The notes below the pieces were generated by a model. The model was not told where the DNA came from, did no database searches, and worked only from the letters and a program-made list of their open reading frames with translations. Both the position numbers and the translations under genes were made by a program. Of a DNA stretch of 64,000 nt, positions 1 to 9,104 are shown in pieces (the stretch's first letter is position 1; each line of letters starts with the position of its first letter). This DNA is from Streptomyces roseifaciens (GTDB lineage Bacteria > Actinomycetota > Actinomycetes > Streptomycetales > Streptomycetaceae): contig NZ_LNBE01000001.1 in assembly GCF_001445655.1 (NCBI RefSeq), positions 311,811 through 375,810 on the forward strand, read 5' to 3'.

Positions 1-1
1 G

Positions 2-469
2 AACGTCGAGGACCGACCGCCGACCGGCGAGGACCCGCTCGACGCGCTGACGGTCCGTCTGGCCGCCGCCTACGAAGAGCCTCGGCTGCTGAAGTTCCAC
101 CTCGACGACCTCGGGTCCGCCGCCGGTCGCGCCGCCGTACTCGCGGATCCCGCCCTCCGGGTCGGCACCCGCGACGAGGTCCTCACCGTGGCCGACTATC
201 TTTCCGTATACGTCCTGGAATGGACGCTGCACCACCTCGACCTGATCGCACACCTTCCGGACGCGGCGGACCCGCCCGCCGAGGGGCTCGCGGGAGCACG
301 CGAGCTGCTGGAGAGGATCGCCGGTGCGGCGTTTCCCCCGTCGCTCTCCGACAAGGACGCACTGCTGATGGGCACCGGCCGGCGCGCCCCGACCGAAGAG
401 GAGAAGGCCGAACTGGAGAAGGCCGACCTGGGGGAGCTCGCCGCGAAGCTCCCGCTTGTCCTCGGCTGA
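2..469 (+). CDS. Maleylpyruvate isomerase/DinB-like protein, 3' part
   Basis: The frame is open from the first bases of the window and ends at 467-469, so the N-terminus lies outside. About 155 residues are visible. The segment YVLEWTLHHLDL fits the metal-binding helix of the MDMPI_N/DinB fold found in mycothiol-dependent enzymes, which are common in actinomycetes. The tail is acidic and ends LPLVLG. The substrate cannot be told from this part. The next gene starts 277 bases downstream with its own ribosome-binding site, so an operon is not evident. Family placement is from motif memory only. Confidence 0.55.
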   Translation, partial: NVEDRPPTGEDPLDALTVRLAAAYEEPRLLKFHLDDLGSAAGRAAVLADPALRVGTRDEVLTVADYLSVYVLEWTLHHLDLIAHLPDAADPPAEGLAGARELLERIAGAAFPPSLSDKDALLMGTGRRAPTEEEKAELEKADLGELAAKLPLVLG

Positions 470-746
470 CCGGTCGGCAGTACCCCGAAGCGACGATCGA
501 CGCTGCGACCGAATCGCCCCGACGAGGGTTCGGCCGTTCGAGCACTCCCGGGCCGTGACTACCCGTCAGGGCGCGTCTCATCGATCTGGCGACGTCGGAG
601 CTCCTAACATATGCCCACGGCCGGTGAGCCCGCCGGTCTGGTCCTTTCCCGGCGCCGGGGCCGCTGCACGTTCCACGATCCGAACACCGAACCCCTTGAG
701 CGCGTCGCGACCCGATGGCTCAGGCCCGATGCACCGGAGAGCACCC

Positions 747-1133
747 ATGAAGATCCACCTCTCCAGCGTCTTCGTCGATGACCAGGGCAAGGCCCTGCGC
801 TTCTACACCGACGTGCTGGGCTTCGTGAAGAAGCACGACGTCCCGCTGGGCGAGGACCGGTGGCTGACCGTGGTCTCGCCGGAAGATCCCGACGGGACCG
901 AACTGCTGCTTGAGCCTTCCGGCCATCCCGCGGTGCAGCCGTACAAGACGGCGCTGGTCCGGGACGGCATCCCGGCCACCTCTTTCGCCGTGGACGACGT
1001 ACAAGCGGAGTTCGAGCGGCTGCGCGAACTCGGGGTGCGCTTCACCCAGGAGCCGCTGGAGATGGGCACGGTCACCACTGCGGTTTTGGACGACACCTGC
1101 GGCAACCTGATCCAGATCGTGCACAGCAAGTAG
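747..1133 (+). CDS. VOC (glyoxalase/bleomycin-resistance) family protein
   Basis: This 128-residue protein has the usual single VOC module: it opens MKIHLSSVFVDDQGKALRFY and ends GNLIQIVHSK, with the two beta-alpha-beta-beta-beta halves expected of the family. VOC proteins bind a divalent metal and act as isomerases, dioxygenases or drug-binding proteins; the substrate is not evident. I chose ATG 747 because GGAGAG lies six bases upstream, although the frame is open further back. A perfect inverted repeat directly at its stop codon ends the unit before the convergent MFS gene. Confidence 0.8.
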   Translation: MKIHLSSVFVDDQGKALRFYTDVLGFVKKHDVPLGEDRWLTVVSPEDPDGTELLLEPSGHPAVQPYKTALVRDGIPATSFAVDDVQAEFERLRELGVRFTQEPLEMGTVTTAVLDDTCGNLIQIVHSK

Positions 1134-1170
1134 GGCGCCAGGGCCGGCCCAAGCGCCGGCCCTGGCGCCC
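1133..1170. terminator. Perfect 16-bp inverted repeat between convergent genes
   Basis: Bases 1133-1148 pair exactly with 1155-1170 around a six-base loop (ccaagc). It starts inside the VOC stop codon and lies 20 bases before the end of the convergent MFS gene, so it can act as a two-way terminator. There is no T-tract, as is usual for Streptomyces terminators. Confidence 0.8.
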
Positions 1171-1190
1171 GCCGCTGTCACCGTCCGTGC

Positions 1191-2435
1191 TCAGGTCCGG
1201 ACCCCTGCACCGGTGAGCTCGCTCTGGGGCCCGTTCTCGCGCCGCGGCAGCAGTAGCGGGGTGGCGAGCAGGAGGACTCCGGCGGCTGCGATCGCGATGC
1301 GCGGGCCGGTGAGGGCGGCGAGCAGACCCCACGCGGCGGTCAGGGCCGCGATGGACAGGCTGCTGCTGATCGACCACGCGGACAGGGTGCGGACGACCCG
1401 GTCGGGGTCGGTGTGATCGAGCCGGCAGGTGGCCAGTACGGGGTTGAACAGGCTGCAGCAGGTCACCAGGCCGAGTTGGACGGCGACGACGAGCACGATC
1501 CCGGGGACGCCGGGCTGGACGAACGCCAAGCCGACGGGCCAGTACGCGCGCAGCGTTCCGGCGGTGAGGAGCACCTTGCGCTGTCCGAACCGCGCCACGA
1601 GCCGGTGCGCGAGGCGTGAGCCGACGAGGCCACCGATGCAAGGGGCCGCGAATACGAGACCGTACTGCCAGGGTGCGAACCCGAGATCGCCCAGCAGGAG
1701 TACGGCGAGCAGCGGCTCGGAGGCCATGATCAGGCCGTTGACGACGATCGCGTTGAGGAACAGCGGGCGCAGCGCGGGGTGGCCGAGGATGTGGCGCCAT
1801 CCTTCGACCAGATCGCGTGCCCGCAGCCGCGGTGCTTCGGTCCGCGCGGGGCGCGGTTCCGTCCCGCCGATGGCGCGTATGCCCAGCGCCGAGAGCAGGT
1901 AGCTGACCGCATCGGCCACCACGGTCGTCACCGGGCCGAGCACCCCGATCGCGGCCCCGCCGAGCGGTGGTCCGATCGTGGTCGCGGTCCACGTCGTGGA
2001 CTCGAACCGGCTGTTCGCGACGAGCAGGTCCTCCGGCGGCACGAGCGCCTTGAGGTACGCGCCGCTGGCAGCGTTGAAAGCGATGTTGGCCGCGGCGACG
2101 ACGACGGAGACGACGAGCAACTGGGCGAAGCCGAGCCATCCCAGCGCGAACGCGGCCGGGACGCTCATCAGCGCCGCGAACCGGATCAGGTCCATCGCCA
2201 CCATGACCGGCCGCTTGCGGCGGAACTCCACCCACGGGCCGAGCGGCAGCGCCACCACGGCCCCCACCGCCCGCCCCGCGGCGGCCAGCGCCGCCACCTG
2301 GGCCGGCCCGGAGTCCAGCACGAGCACCGCGATCAAGGGAAACGCGCCGAACCCGAGCGAGGTGCCGTACGCGCTCACCGCATACGCGGCCCACAACCGC
2401 CCGAACCGCCGCCCCAGTGCCCGCCTGCCCGCCAT
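1191..2435 (-). CDS. MFS transporter
   Basis: The 414-residue protein is strongly hydrophobic along its length with about 10-12 membrane segments and a charged central loop near residues 190-215, typical of the major facilitator superfamily. The loop between helices 2 and 3 carries the basic stretch EFRRKRP (about residues 71-77), matching the family's conserved cytoplasmic loop. Closest in feel to enterobactin/macrolide-type MFS exporters, but the substrate is unknown. It sits head-to-head with a LysR-type gene that has lost its 5' end, which may once have controlled it. Confidence 0.85.
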   Translation of the reverse strand: MAGRRALGRRFGRLWAAYAVSAYGTSLGFGAFPLIAVLVLDSGPAQVAALAAAGRAVGAVVALPLGPWVEFRRKRPVMVAMDLIRFAALMSVPAAFALGWLGFAQLLVVSVVVAAANIAFNAASGAYLKALVPPEDLLVANSRFESTTWTATTIGPPLGGAAIGVLGPVTTVVADAVSYLLSALGIRAIGGTEPRPARTEAPRLRARDLVEGWRHILGHPALRPLFLNAIVVNGLIMASEPLLAVLLLGDLGFAPWQYGLVFAAPCIGGLVGSRLAHRLVARFGQRKVLLTAGTLRAYWPVGLAFVQPGVPGIVLVVAVQLGLVTCCSLFNPVLATCRLDHTDPDRVVRTLSAWSISSSLSIAALTAAWGLLAALTGPRIAIAAAGVLLLATPLLLPRRENGPQSELTGAGVRT

Positions 2436-2461
2436 ACCTCATGCACCTCTCGCCGACCTGA

Positions 2462-3172
2462 CCTGCCGCCGAATTCTCGATCACCCAGCAGGCCGTCTCC
2501 AAACGCATCGCCACACTGGAGAAGAGCCTCGGTGTGCGGCTGTTCACCCGTACTGCGCGCGGAGCGGGACTCACCATCGACGGGCAGGCGTTCCTGCCCC
2601 ACGCCCGCGAGCTCCTACGGGTCGAGGAGCGGGCAGTCGCCTCCGTCCGTCCCGGCCGCCGCGCGCTGCGCGTCGACGTGATCGGCCGACGGCTCGCCCC
2701 GGCTGCCGTGCTGGGTGACTTCCATCGCGCACACCCCGAGGTCGACCTCGATGTCGTGACCCTCTTCGACGCCGACGCGGCCGTCGACGCCATCCGGTCC
2801 GGCACGATCGACGCGTCCTTCCGCGCCGTCACCGCGCCCGGCCGGCAGCTTTCCTGCGACATCAAGGTCGCCCGGGCCTTCGACGAGCCCGTCCAGATCA
2901 CCGACTCCCGGTCGCTGGCGACCTTCGTCGGCGAACAGACACGCCTGGTCCGGCCCGCCGACCACGACCTGCGGCGCATCGCCGTACGCGACCCGGCACC
3001 GGTCTACCCGCACCCGCTGCTGTGGCACCGCGACAACCCGCACCCGGCCCTCGCCGCACTCCGCGACCACCTCGGCTCCGGGCGCTTCGCCCCCTCCGAC
3101 GCCGAGACCTGGACACCGGCCTGGGCGCAGCGGCCGGTACCACCGCGTTGCCCAGTGCCGACAACATCGTGA
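2462..3172 (+). pseudogene. LysR-family regulator, 5'-truncated
   Basis: The frame opens after a TGA at 2459-2461 and reads PAAEFSITQQAVSKRI, which is the middle of a LysR winged helix: helix 2 and the recognition helix are present, but the first 15-20 residues and any start codon with a ribosome-binding site are missing. The rest, including ATLEKSLGVRLFTR and the effector domain, is present to the stop. None of the other frames upstream supplies the missing part. The divergent MFS gene begins only 26 bases away, so a deletion has probably removed the shared promoter and the LysR start. Confidence 0.75.
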
Positions 3173-3207
3173 GCCGAGAGGACCTTCGGTCTCCGGCGAC
3201 TCGGCTC
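3171..3207. terminator. Stem-loop after LysR fragment
   Basis: GAGCCGAG at 3171-3178 pairs with CTCGGCTC at 3200-3207, with a smaller GGACC-ttcg-GTCT-like hairpin inside. It lies between the convergent LysR fragment and the membrane protein gene. Confidence 0.5.
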
Positions 3208-3239
3208 GACGGGCGGTGCGGCCCGGGGCCGTCCCGGGA

Positions 3240-4055
3240 TCAGGCCTCGGACCCGGTGGGGGTTCCGCGGCGGCGTGGCCGGCCCCGGTTCCGGCTGCGG
3301 CGGGTTCGCATCCGGCTGGTCCGCAGCCGGGCGGCGCTCTCCGGATCCTGCGATGCGAGCTCGGCGAGCGCCGGGTGCAGGCCCACCTGGGCCGGCCGCT
3401 CGGCGAGCGGGTCGCTCGGGCCGGCCGTGTCGCGCTGCGGGTCATAGTGGCCGAGCCAGGCGATCTGCGCGATCAGCGCGAGTGCGGTGGCAGCGGCTGC
3501 GGCCCACTGTTCCGGCCCACGAGGGGCGCTGTCCAGCAGCGCGGCACAGATGATCGAGATCTCCACGATCAGGAGCAGCACCCCGAAGGCGCCCAGGCAG
3601 CCGAGCTCGCGTCTGGGGGCCGACGGCGGGGACGGTAGCCCGGCGCGGTAGGCGGTGTGGAAGTCCTGCCGGGCGGTACGGAAGGCGATGTCGCGGAGCG
3701 CGATGTTGTCGATGGCGGTGGGTGCGGTACGGCGGCGCAGTGCGGCGAGCAGGGCGTCCGGCAAGGGGTGCCCGGCGGTACGTGCGGGGTCGGTGCCCTC
3801 TGCGGTGAGGCTCAGGTTGCCCCGGTGATTGACGGTGGCCAGTCCGGCGAGCAGCAGCCGGGCGGCGGCGGCCTGAGTGTCGTCCTCGGGCCACCAGCGG
3901 TCGGCGGCCACGTAGTAGGGGTCGACCGCGAGCGCGGCGCACCGCTCGGATGCCACCCGGTACCGCCGGGCGTCCTGGCGGCGGCGCAGCCCGAGCAGCC
4001 CGTACAGCAGGGCGGTCGCGGGCAGCACGACGCAGGCGAGGGTGATGGGGGCCAC
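3240..4055 (-). CDS. Membrane protein of unknown function
   Basis: 271 residues. One membrane helix is at the N-terminus (residues 4-22) and two more at about 154-175 and 185-205; a soluble charged stretch of about 130 residues lies between. The C-terminus is very basic, rich in Arg and Pro. The layout resembles small TIGR04222-like membrane proteins of actinomycetes, but I do not recognise a motif that would settle this. The upstream side faces a 410-base intergenic stretch shared with the divergent SLT transglycosylase gene. Confidence 0.6.
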   Translation of the reverse strand: MAPITLACVVLPATALLYGLLGLRRRQDARRYRVASERCAALAVDPYYVAADRWWPEDDTQAAAARLLLAGLATVNHRGNLSLTAEGTDPARTAGHPLPDALLAALRRRTAPTAIDNIALRDIAFRTARQDFHTAYRAGLPSPPSAPRRELGCLGAFGVLLLIVEISIICAALLDSAPRGPEQWAAAAATALALIAQIAWLGHYDPQRDTAGPSDPLAERPAQVGLHPALAELASQDPESAARLRTSRMRTRRSRNRGRPRRRGTPTGSEA

Positions 4056-4465
4056 GGGCAGAGCGTAGGGCGCGGGCCGGGAGGCGGCACAGCCGATTTC
4101 GGGGGGAGAGGGTAGTGGCGCCGCTCGTGCACGGTGTGTGAGTGCCGCTCGGGCACACCCCTTCCGCGGGTGTAATCGGCCGGTCGCGGTGAGTCGGCGA
4201 CGGGGGCCCGGAGCGTGAGGGCACGCACGTGGGCCCGATCACATACGATGCCGGGTCGTAGTACCAGAGGTGCAAAATTGGGCATTCCGGCCACTTTGGG
4301 TGGGTGTTTTACGGCGTTACGTCGTAGGTCACACCCTTTGTCAGGCGGGTTTCGCGCCGCTAACAATGGCTGAGTCGCAGGGCGCCGTCGTTCGAGACGC
4401 GGCGCCTTTCCCGTGCCGAAGAGGCCCGGTGCGACGTCCCCGATTGGAAGAGGTTCAGCTCAGTC
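4056..4465 (+). promoter_or_regulatory. Long intergenic leader of the SLT gene with hairpin
   Basis: This 410-base stretch between divergent genes has no convincing ORF. A hairpin lies at 4381-4406 (GGCGCCG pairing with CGGCGCC), about 60 bases before the SLT start. Some Streptomyces cell-wall hydrolase genes carry c-di-AMP (ydaO) riboswitches here; I looked for the conserved purine-rich core and did not find it, so I only call a structured leader. Confidence 0.35.
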
Positions 4466-5158
4466 ATGCGCTCCACCATCTCCGGCTATACCGCTCTGCC
4501 CAAGGCTCACAAGATCTCCGCCGCCGGTCTCGTCACCGTCGCCGGTGCCGCCGCTCTGACGTTCGCGCTGGTGCCGCAGGCTTCCGCCGCCGACGTCCCC
4601 AGCGTCGCTGTGAAGCCCGTGGCGCAGAGTGCCCAGGAGTTCGGTGTGACGCACGACGCCGAGCTGGCCAAGGCCGCCGACGCCGCCGCCGTCAAGGCCG
4701 GTGCCGAGGCCAAGGCCGCCACGCAGACCGCCGCCAAGGCGAAGGCCGACACCGAGCGCGCCAACCGTTCCACCGAGCGCAAGGCCCTCGAGCCCGCTCC
4801 GGCCGCCAAGCCCGCCGCCCCCGCCAAGAAGGCCTACGCGGACAACCTGGACGGCTGGATCAAGGAGTCCCTGGACGTCCTGCAGGCCAAGGGCATCCCG
4901 GCTTCGTACGACGGCATCAAGCGCAACATCATGCGTGAGTCGACCGGTAACCCGCGTGCGATCAACGACTGGGACATCAATGCCGTGAATGGCGTCCCGT
5001 CGAAGGGTCTGCTGCAGATGATCGACCCGACGTTCAAGGCGTACCACGTCGAGGGCACGTCCTGGGACATCTACGACCCGGTCGCCAACATCACCGCGGC
5101 GTGCAACTACGCCGCCGACAAGTACGGCTCCATGGACAACGTCAACTCCGCATACTGA
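4466..5158 (+). CDS. Secreted lytic transglycosylase (SLT domain)
   Basis: 230 residues. A Sec signal peptide occupies residues 1-42 (cleavage after VPQASA). An Ala/Lys-rich linker, probably coiled or wall-spanning, runs to about residue 120. The C-terminal domain is a Streptomyces-type SLT fold with the catalytic glutamate in IMRESTGNPRAIN and the conserved GLLQMI segment. It cleaves glycan strands of peptidoglycan during growth or germination. The start has a GAAGAGG-like site about 16 bases upstream. Downstream follow a heptamer repeat and a strong terminator, so it is monocistronic. Confidence 0.9.
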   Translation: MRSTISGYTALPKAHKISAAGLVTVAGAAALTFALVPQASAADVPSVAVKPVAQSAQEFGVTHDAELAKAADAAAVKAGAEAKAATQTAAKAKADTERANRSTERKALEPAPAAKPAAPAKKAYADNLDGWIKESLDVLQAKGIPASYDGIKRNIMRESTGNPRAINDWDINAVNGVPSKGLLQMIDPTFKAYHVEGTSWDIYDPVANITAACNYAADKYGSMDNVNSAY

Positions 5159-5203
5159 TCCGGCCACGGACAGCGTGCAGTGCGCATGCCGCACGACAGA
5201 TAG

Positions 5204-5257
5204 CGCATCACGCATCACGCATCACGCATCACGTATCGCGTATCGCGTATCGCGTAT
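5204..5257. repeat. Heptamer tandem repeat, two variants
   Basis: Four copies of cgcatca are followed directly by three copies of cgtatcg and a partial copy. The array lies between the SLT stop codon and its terminator. No coding frame uses it. Confidence 0.9.
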
Positions 5258-5258
5258 G

Positions 5259-5291
5259 AAGGGCGCAGCACCCGGAAGGGGCTGCGCCCTT
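5259..5291 (+). terminator. Rho-independent-like terminator of the SLT gene
   Basis: AAGGGCGCAGC (5259-5269) pairs perfectly with GCTGCGCCCTT (5281-5291), leaving an 11-base loop and ending in TTT. It lies about 100 bases past the SLT stop. Confidence 0.85.
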
Positions 5292-5421
5292 TCGCACGTC
5301 CCGGTGCGACCCTGAGCGCACAGGGGGAGCGGCCTCCTTCGCGCCGACCCGTCGGGCAGTGGTGCCTCGCCCCGCTCACGGGTCGCTCCGCACCTCCGCC
5401 CGGGAGCGGCGCGTCAGCAGT

Positions 5422-6690
5422 TCAGAGCACTGTGCAGCCGGTCGTGACCGGGGTGCGCGCCGACCAGCGGCCCGAGACGACGTCGAGTGCCTGGGCGTAG
5501 CTGTTCGGCTGCCGGCCCCGACGGGTGCAGTCGTTGAGGCCGGTCCGGAGGCCGAAGGCGCCGCCTGCGTGGCCCTGCTGGGCCCGGGCCGTGACGGTGC
5601 CGGACCACAGGAGGCGGTTGTCGGACGTGCGCCGGATGTACACCCGTACCTGGCCGTAGTTGTAGTGATCGCCATTGATCTTGATGGCCGGGTTTCCGGC
5701 GGGTGCGGTGCAGACGCTCCCGTCACACTTCGGGTCCGCGGACCAACTGGTCTTCCACAGCCGCGCGGACACCCTGCGGGAGTCGGCGAGCTGATTGTCC
5801 CGCCGGGCCTGCGTGCGCGTCGCCGGATCGACGCACACCACGTCGCCCGCGTACGCCTCGCGCCACACGTAGCCCTCGCGGCAGGCGTTCGGCCCGTACC
5901 CTCCGTGGCCCGGGTCGCGGCGGCCGGCAGCCCGGCTGTTGTCCTGGCGTGCCCGGGTGCGCGTCTCCGGCGTGACGCAGACGTAGTCGCTGGGCCGGGC
6001 CTCCCGCCACACGAAGCCCTGGAGGCACGTGTCGGGCCCGAAGTCCTCGGCGGACGCTGCCGGAGCGGTCACCACCACTGAGTCGGCGGTGCGACGCTGC
6101 CCGTGCGGGAACTCGGCCTGCTCCGCCGAGCCGAACCGGGCGGCCACGCCAGTCCTTGGAAGGTGCATGTCGGCCGTCTCGGCGCGCCAGCTGGCGGGCG
6201 TGTCACGCGGGCCGATGGCCGCGCTCCCGCTGACCCGCGCGAGCCCGGAAACCCACTCGACCCGGTCGTCCATGACGTTCCACAGGCCGGCCAGGATGCC
6301 GCCGGGTGCGAGGACCCTGGCGATCTCGGGTCCCGCGACGGCCATGTCGAACCAATGCATGGCATTGCCGGCCAGCACGGCATCGACGGACGCGTCCGGC
6401 AGCGGTATCGCCTCGGCACTACCCGAGAGGGCACGGACAGCCGGAAGCGAGCGGCGCAGCTCGGTCAGCATCGTAGGGTCGGGCTCGACTGCGACGACTT
6501 CGGCACCCAGCGCGACCAGCGTGGCGGTCAGCTTGCCGGTTCCGGCGCCGAGGTCGAGCACGCGCGGGCCGGGCGCGGGCTCGAGCGCCCAGCGCACCGC
6601 GGCCTGCGCGTAGTCCGGACGATGCTCGGCGTATGCGACCGCCGCTGCGCCGAACGACCAGGCGTGAAGTAGCCGTTCATCCTGGTCCAC
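5422..6690 (-). CDS. Chimera: SAM methyltransferase N-part + exported-protein C-part
   Basis: Residues 1-204 are a class I methyltransferase: VLDLGAGTGKLT is motif I and the acidic residue in AVEPD binds the cofactor ribose. The family normally continues with further helices. Here it breaks at RTADS and runs straight into VVVTAPAASAEDFGPD, which reads like the end of a signal peptide followed by the mature part of a Streptomyces exported protein. That part has two repeats of the type FVWREA..CV.P.TRT.AR.DN and a Cys-containing C-terminal domain. The hybrid has no signal peptide of its own, so the exported half would stay in the cytoplasm. It is probably the result of a deletion, and neither half need work. 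Confidence 0.75.
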   Translation of the reverse strand: MDQDERLLHAWSFGAAAVAYAEHRPDYAQAAVRWALEPAPGPRVLDLGAGTGKLTATLVALGAEVVAVEPDPTMLTELRRSLPAVRALSGSAEAIPLPDASVDAVLAGNAMHWFDMAVAGPEIARVLAPGGILAGLWNVMDDRVEWVSGLARVSGSAAIGPRDTPASWRAETADMHLPRTGVAARFGSAEQAEFPHGQRRTADSVVVTAPAASAEDFGPDTCLQGFVWREARPSDYVCVTPETRTRARQDNSRAAGRRDPGHGGYGPNACREGYVWREAYAGDVVCVDPATRTQARRDNQLADSRRVSARLWKTSWSADPKCDGSVCTAPAGNPAIKINGDHYNYGQVRVYIRRTSDNRLLWSGTVTARAQQGHAGGAFGLRTGLNDCTRRGRQPNSYAQALDVVSGRWSARTPVTTGCTVL

Positions 6691-6955
6691 GCGGTGACCG
6701 TATTGGTGCTGCTGGCGGTCGGCAACCCCGCCTCACTACTTCGGCAACGGCCACCCTGGTTGCTTCGTCGCAAGCGGAGCTTGCTGGTCGGCCGGGACGG
6801 GGATCACGGCGCGGCCCCTTCGTCGTCCCGGCGTTGCCGGCCGGACCCGGCCGGCCGGTCGACGAACTGACGGGCACACCAAGAAGTCGGGCGAGCTTCT
6901 TGATCTCAAGTGCGGTTGAGTTTCTAGGGTCGTCGGTGACGAAAGGAACTCAGCT

Positions 6956-7786
6956 GTGACGACATTGGTTACGGGTGCCACCGGGAACACGGGCCGGCAC
7001 GTGGTGGCGGAGCTGGTCCGTCGAGGAGAGCGCGTTCGGGCGCTGACGCGGAATCCGGCTGCGGCGGCGGGAAGATTCCCGGCCGAGGTTGAGCTGGTGG
7101 CCGGCACGCACACGGCACCGGAGAGGCTGGACGCCGCCTTCGATGGCGTCAGCCGTCTGCATATCACGGTGACGGCGGGGCTCGCCGAGGTCGGGCCCGA
7201 GTTGGTGCGGCGGGCGGTCGGCGCGGGAGTGCGGCGCATTACCGTGGTGTGGGGTGGTGGCGAGGGGCCGGTCGAGCAGGCTGTGGCGGAGTCGGGTGTG
7301 GAATGGACACGCCTGGAACCGCAAGAGTTCATGTCCAACACGTTGAACTGGATCGAATCGGTCCGGGCCGAGGGGATCGTGCGCGAGCCGTACGACTTTC
7401 CCAGCGCGCTCGTCCACGAGGCCGACATCGCGGCAGTAGCGGCGGTCGCGCTGCTCGACGATGGCCATGCGGGGCGTGCCTACAACCTCACCGGGCCCGA
7501 ATCGTTGACCCCACGTGAACGAATCGCCATCCTGTCCCGGGCAATCCGCCGCGACATCGATTTCGTCCCGATCACGCACGAACAGGCCCTCGACCGGCTG
7601 ATGGCCACCGGCGTGCCCCGGGCGGACGCCGAATATGTCATCGGCTGGTACTCCGCTCCCAGCGAGGCCTCCACGACAGTCGTCGACACCGTCAAGCAGG
7701 TGACCGGCCGCCCGGCGCGCACGTTCGCACAGTGGGCGGCCGAGCACGCAGAACGCTTCCAGACACCCCGCGTTATGGCCGACTAG
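6956..7786 (+). CDS. NmrA-like NAD(P)-binding oxidoreductase
   Basis: 276 residues, start GTG 6956 with GAAAGGA nine bases upstream. The N-terminal Rossmann motif is GATGNTG, and RALTRNP is the NADP-binding loop. Atypical SDR proteins of this NmrA/TMR group reduce quinones or sense NAD(P) redox state. The C-terminal ending ARTFAQWAAEHAERF is common in Streptomyces members. Preceded by 265 bases without a gene, shared with the divergent methyltransferase chimera; no partner gene follows. Confidence 0.85.
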   Translation: MTTLVTGATGNTGRHVVAELVRRGERVRALTRNPAAAAGRFPAEVELVAGTHTAPERLDAAFDGVSRLHITVTAGLAEVGPELVRRAVGAGVRRITVVWGGGEGPVEQAVAESGVEWTRLEPQEFMSNTLNWIESVRAEGIVREPYDFPSALVHEADIAAVAAVALLDDGHAGRAYNLTGPESLTPRERIAILSRAIRRDIDFVPITHEQALDRLMATGVPRADAEYVIGWYSAPSEASTTVVDTVKQVTGRPARTFAQWAAEHAERFQTPRVMAD

Positions 7787-7974
7787 ACCGGAGGCTTCGT
7801 GCCTGCCGGGTCGCGCGGGCAGGGTGAGATGAGAGGAGCGGGCGGCCGCAACCCCGCCCGCTACCACTCGGAGTTCACCCATTACCTGCAACGGCCAGGC
7901 GCCAACATCATCTGCCGGACGCTCCAAGGAGACGATCACGGTCTCGCCGCCTTCAGAACACGGGGGAGGTGGGC

Positions 7975-8094
7975 GTGGAGGTGTCCAACCAACATCCGGA
8001 GCAGGCCCGGGCCCTGGCCATCGCGACGGAGGTACTACGCGGCGCACAATGCCCATACCTTCGCGAGGCCAGCGACCTGGCCGACGTCCGGTAA
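7975..8094 (+). CDS. Small ORF, possible 39-residue protein
   Basis: This frame has almost only G or C in third positions, a strong GGGGGAGG site five bases before GTG 7975, and a helical, plausible product (SNQHPEQARALAIATEVL). No known family is recognised. It lies in the 442-base gap between the NmrA gene and the IS5 element; the rest of the gap shows nothing convincing. It may be a true small gene or the tail of a degraded one. Confidence 0.35.
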   Translation: MEVSNQHPEQARALAIATEVLRGAQCPYLREASDLADVR

Positions 8095-8228
8095 CCGCCT
8101 CCGGCCTGGCTGCGTGCGCGTTGCCAACCCCATGTGAATCGCCGGGCCGTTGCCGCCGGTCGGCGCGGAGAACGCCCGGCTAGGCTGTGTGTCGAAAGTG
8201 GATCTTGTGCTGTGGATGATCACGGTTC

Positions 8229-9104
8229 ATGGGTCGGGGAGATCTCACGGACGAGCAGTGGGCGGTGCTGGAGCCGTTGTTGCCGAAGGGCTCGAAGGCG
8301 GGTCGGCCACCTGTCTGGCCTCGGCGGCGGTTGATCGATGGCATACGGTTTCGGGTCCGTACAGGGGTTCCGTGGCGGGACGTGCCCGTCGAGTACGGGC
8401 CGTGGGGCCGGGTCTACGACTTGTTCCGCCGGTGGCAGCGGAACGGCACCTGGCATCAGGTCTTCACCCGGCTGCAGTCCTTGGCCGACGCGAAGGGGAG
8501 GATCATGTGGGACCTGAGCGTCGACTCCACGGTCTGTCGTGCTCATCAGCATGCGGCTGGGGCCCGCAGGCAGGGTGACCTGCAGAAGGAACCGCCAGGC
8601 GGTGTGTTCACCGAACCCGAGGATCACGGACTGGGTCGCTCACGCGGCGGGTTCACCACCAAGTTGCACCTGGCCGTCGAGCAGGGTCAGAAACCCATGT
8701 CGATCGTGATCACGGCCGGGCAGCGCGGCGACTCGCCGCAGTTCGAACCCGTGTTGGACAAGGTTCGCGTGCCCCGCATCGGTCCGGGACGGCCACGCGT
8801 CCACCCCAACCGCGTGCGGGCCGACAAGGCGTACGCCTCCCGCAGGAACCGCGGCTACCTGCGCCGCCGCGGGATTCGCTGCACCATCCCGGGCAAGGCC
8901 GACCAGGCCCGCAACCGCCGAAGGCTCGGTTCCCGCGGCGGCCGGCCGCCGCGCTTCGACCCGGCCGACTACCGCGAGCGCCACGCGGTCGAGTGTGGGA
9001 TCAACCGCCTCAAGAGGAACCGCGCTGTCGCCACGCGGTACGACAAGCTCGCTGTCCGCTACGAGGCGACAGTCCTGGTCGCGGCGATCAACGAGTGGCT
9101 GTAA
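8229..9104 (+). CDS. IS5-family transposase
   Basis: 291 residues, apparently intact DDE transposase. The N-terminal DUF4096-type region begins [16 protein letters not shown]. The catalytic residues are the Asp in LSVDSTV (about residue 99), the Asp in ADKAYASR (about 198) and the Glu in [12 protein letters not shown] (about 259). A segment GGTTTKL-like ([15 protein letters not shown]) is typical of the IS5 group. Possible left end is near 8181 (ggctgtgtgtcgaaag). I could not find a matching right inverted repeat within 150 bases of the stop, so the right end may be lost. It lies against a broken minus-strand gene. Confidence 0.9.
   Translation: MGRGDLTDEQWAVLEPLLPKGSKAGRPPVWPRRRLIDGIRFRVRTGVPWRDVPVEYGPWGRVYDLFRRWQRNGTWHQVFTRLQSLADAKGRIMWDLSVDSTVCRAHQHAAGARRQGDLQKEPPGGVFTEPEDHGLGRSRGGFTTKLHLAVEQGQKPMSIVITAGQRGDSPQFEPVLDKVRVPRIGPGRPRVHPNRVRADKAYASRRNRGYLRRRGIRCTIPGKADQARNRRRLGSRGGRPPRFDPADYRERHAVECGINRLKRNRAVATRYDKLAVRYEATVLVAAINEWL

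Noticed and set aside
4300..4465. Possible c-di-AMP (ydaO) riboswitch before the SLT gene
   Set aside because: The gene type fits, but I could not find the conserved purine-rich core; only a simple hairpin is seen.
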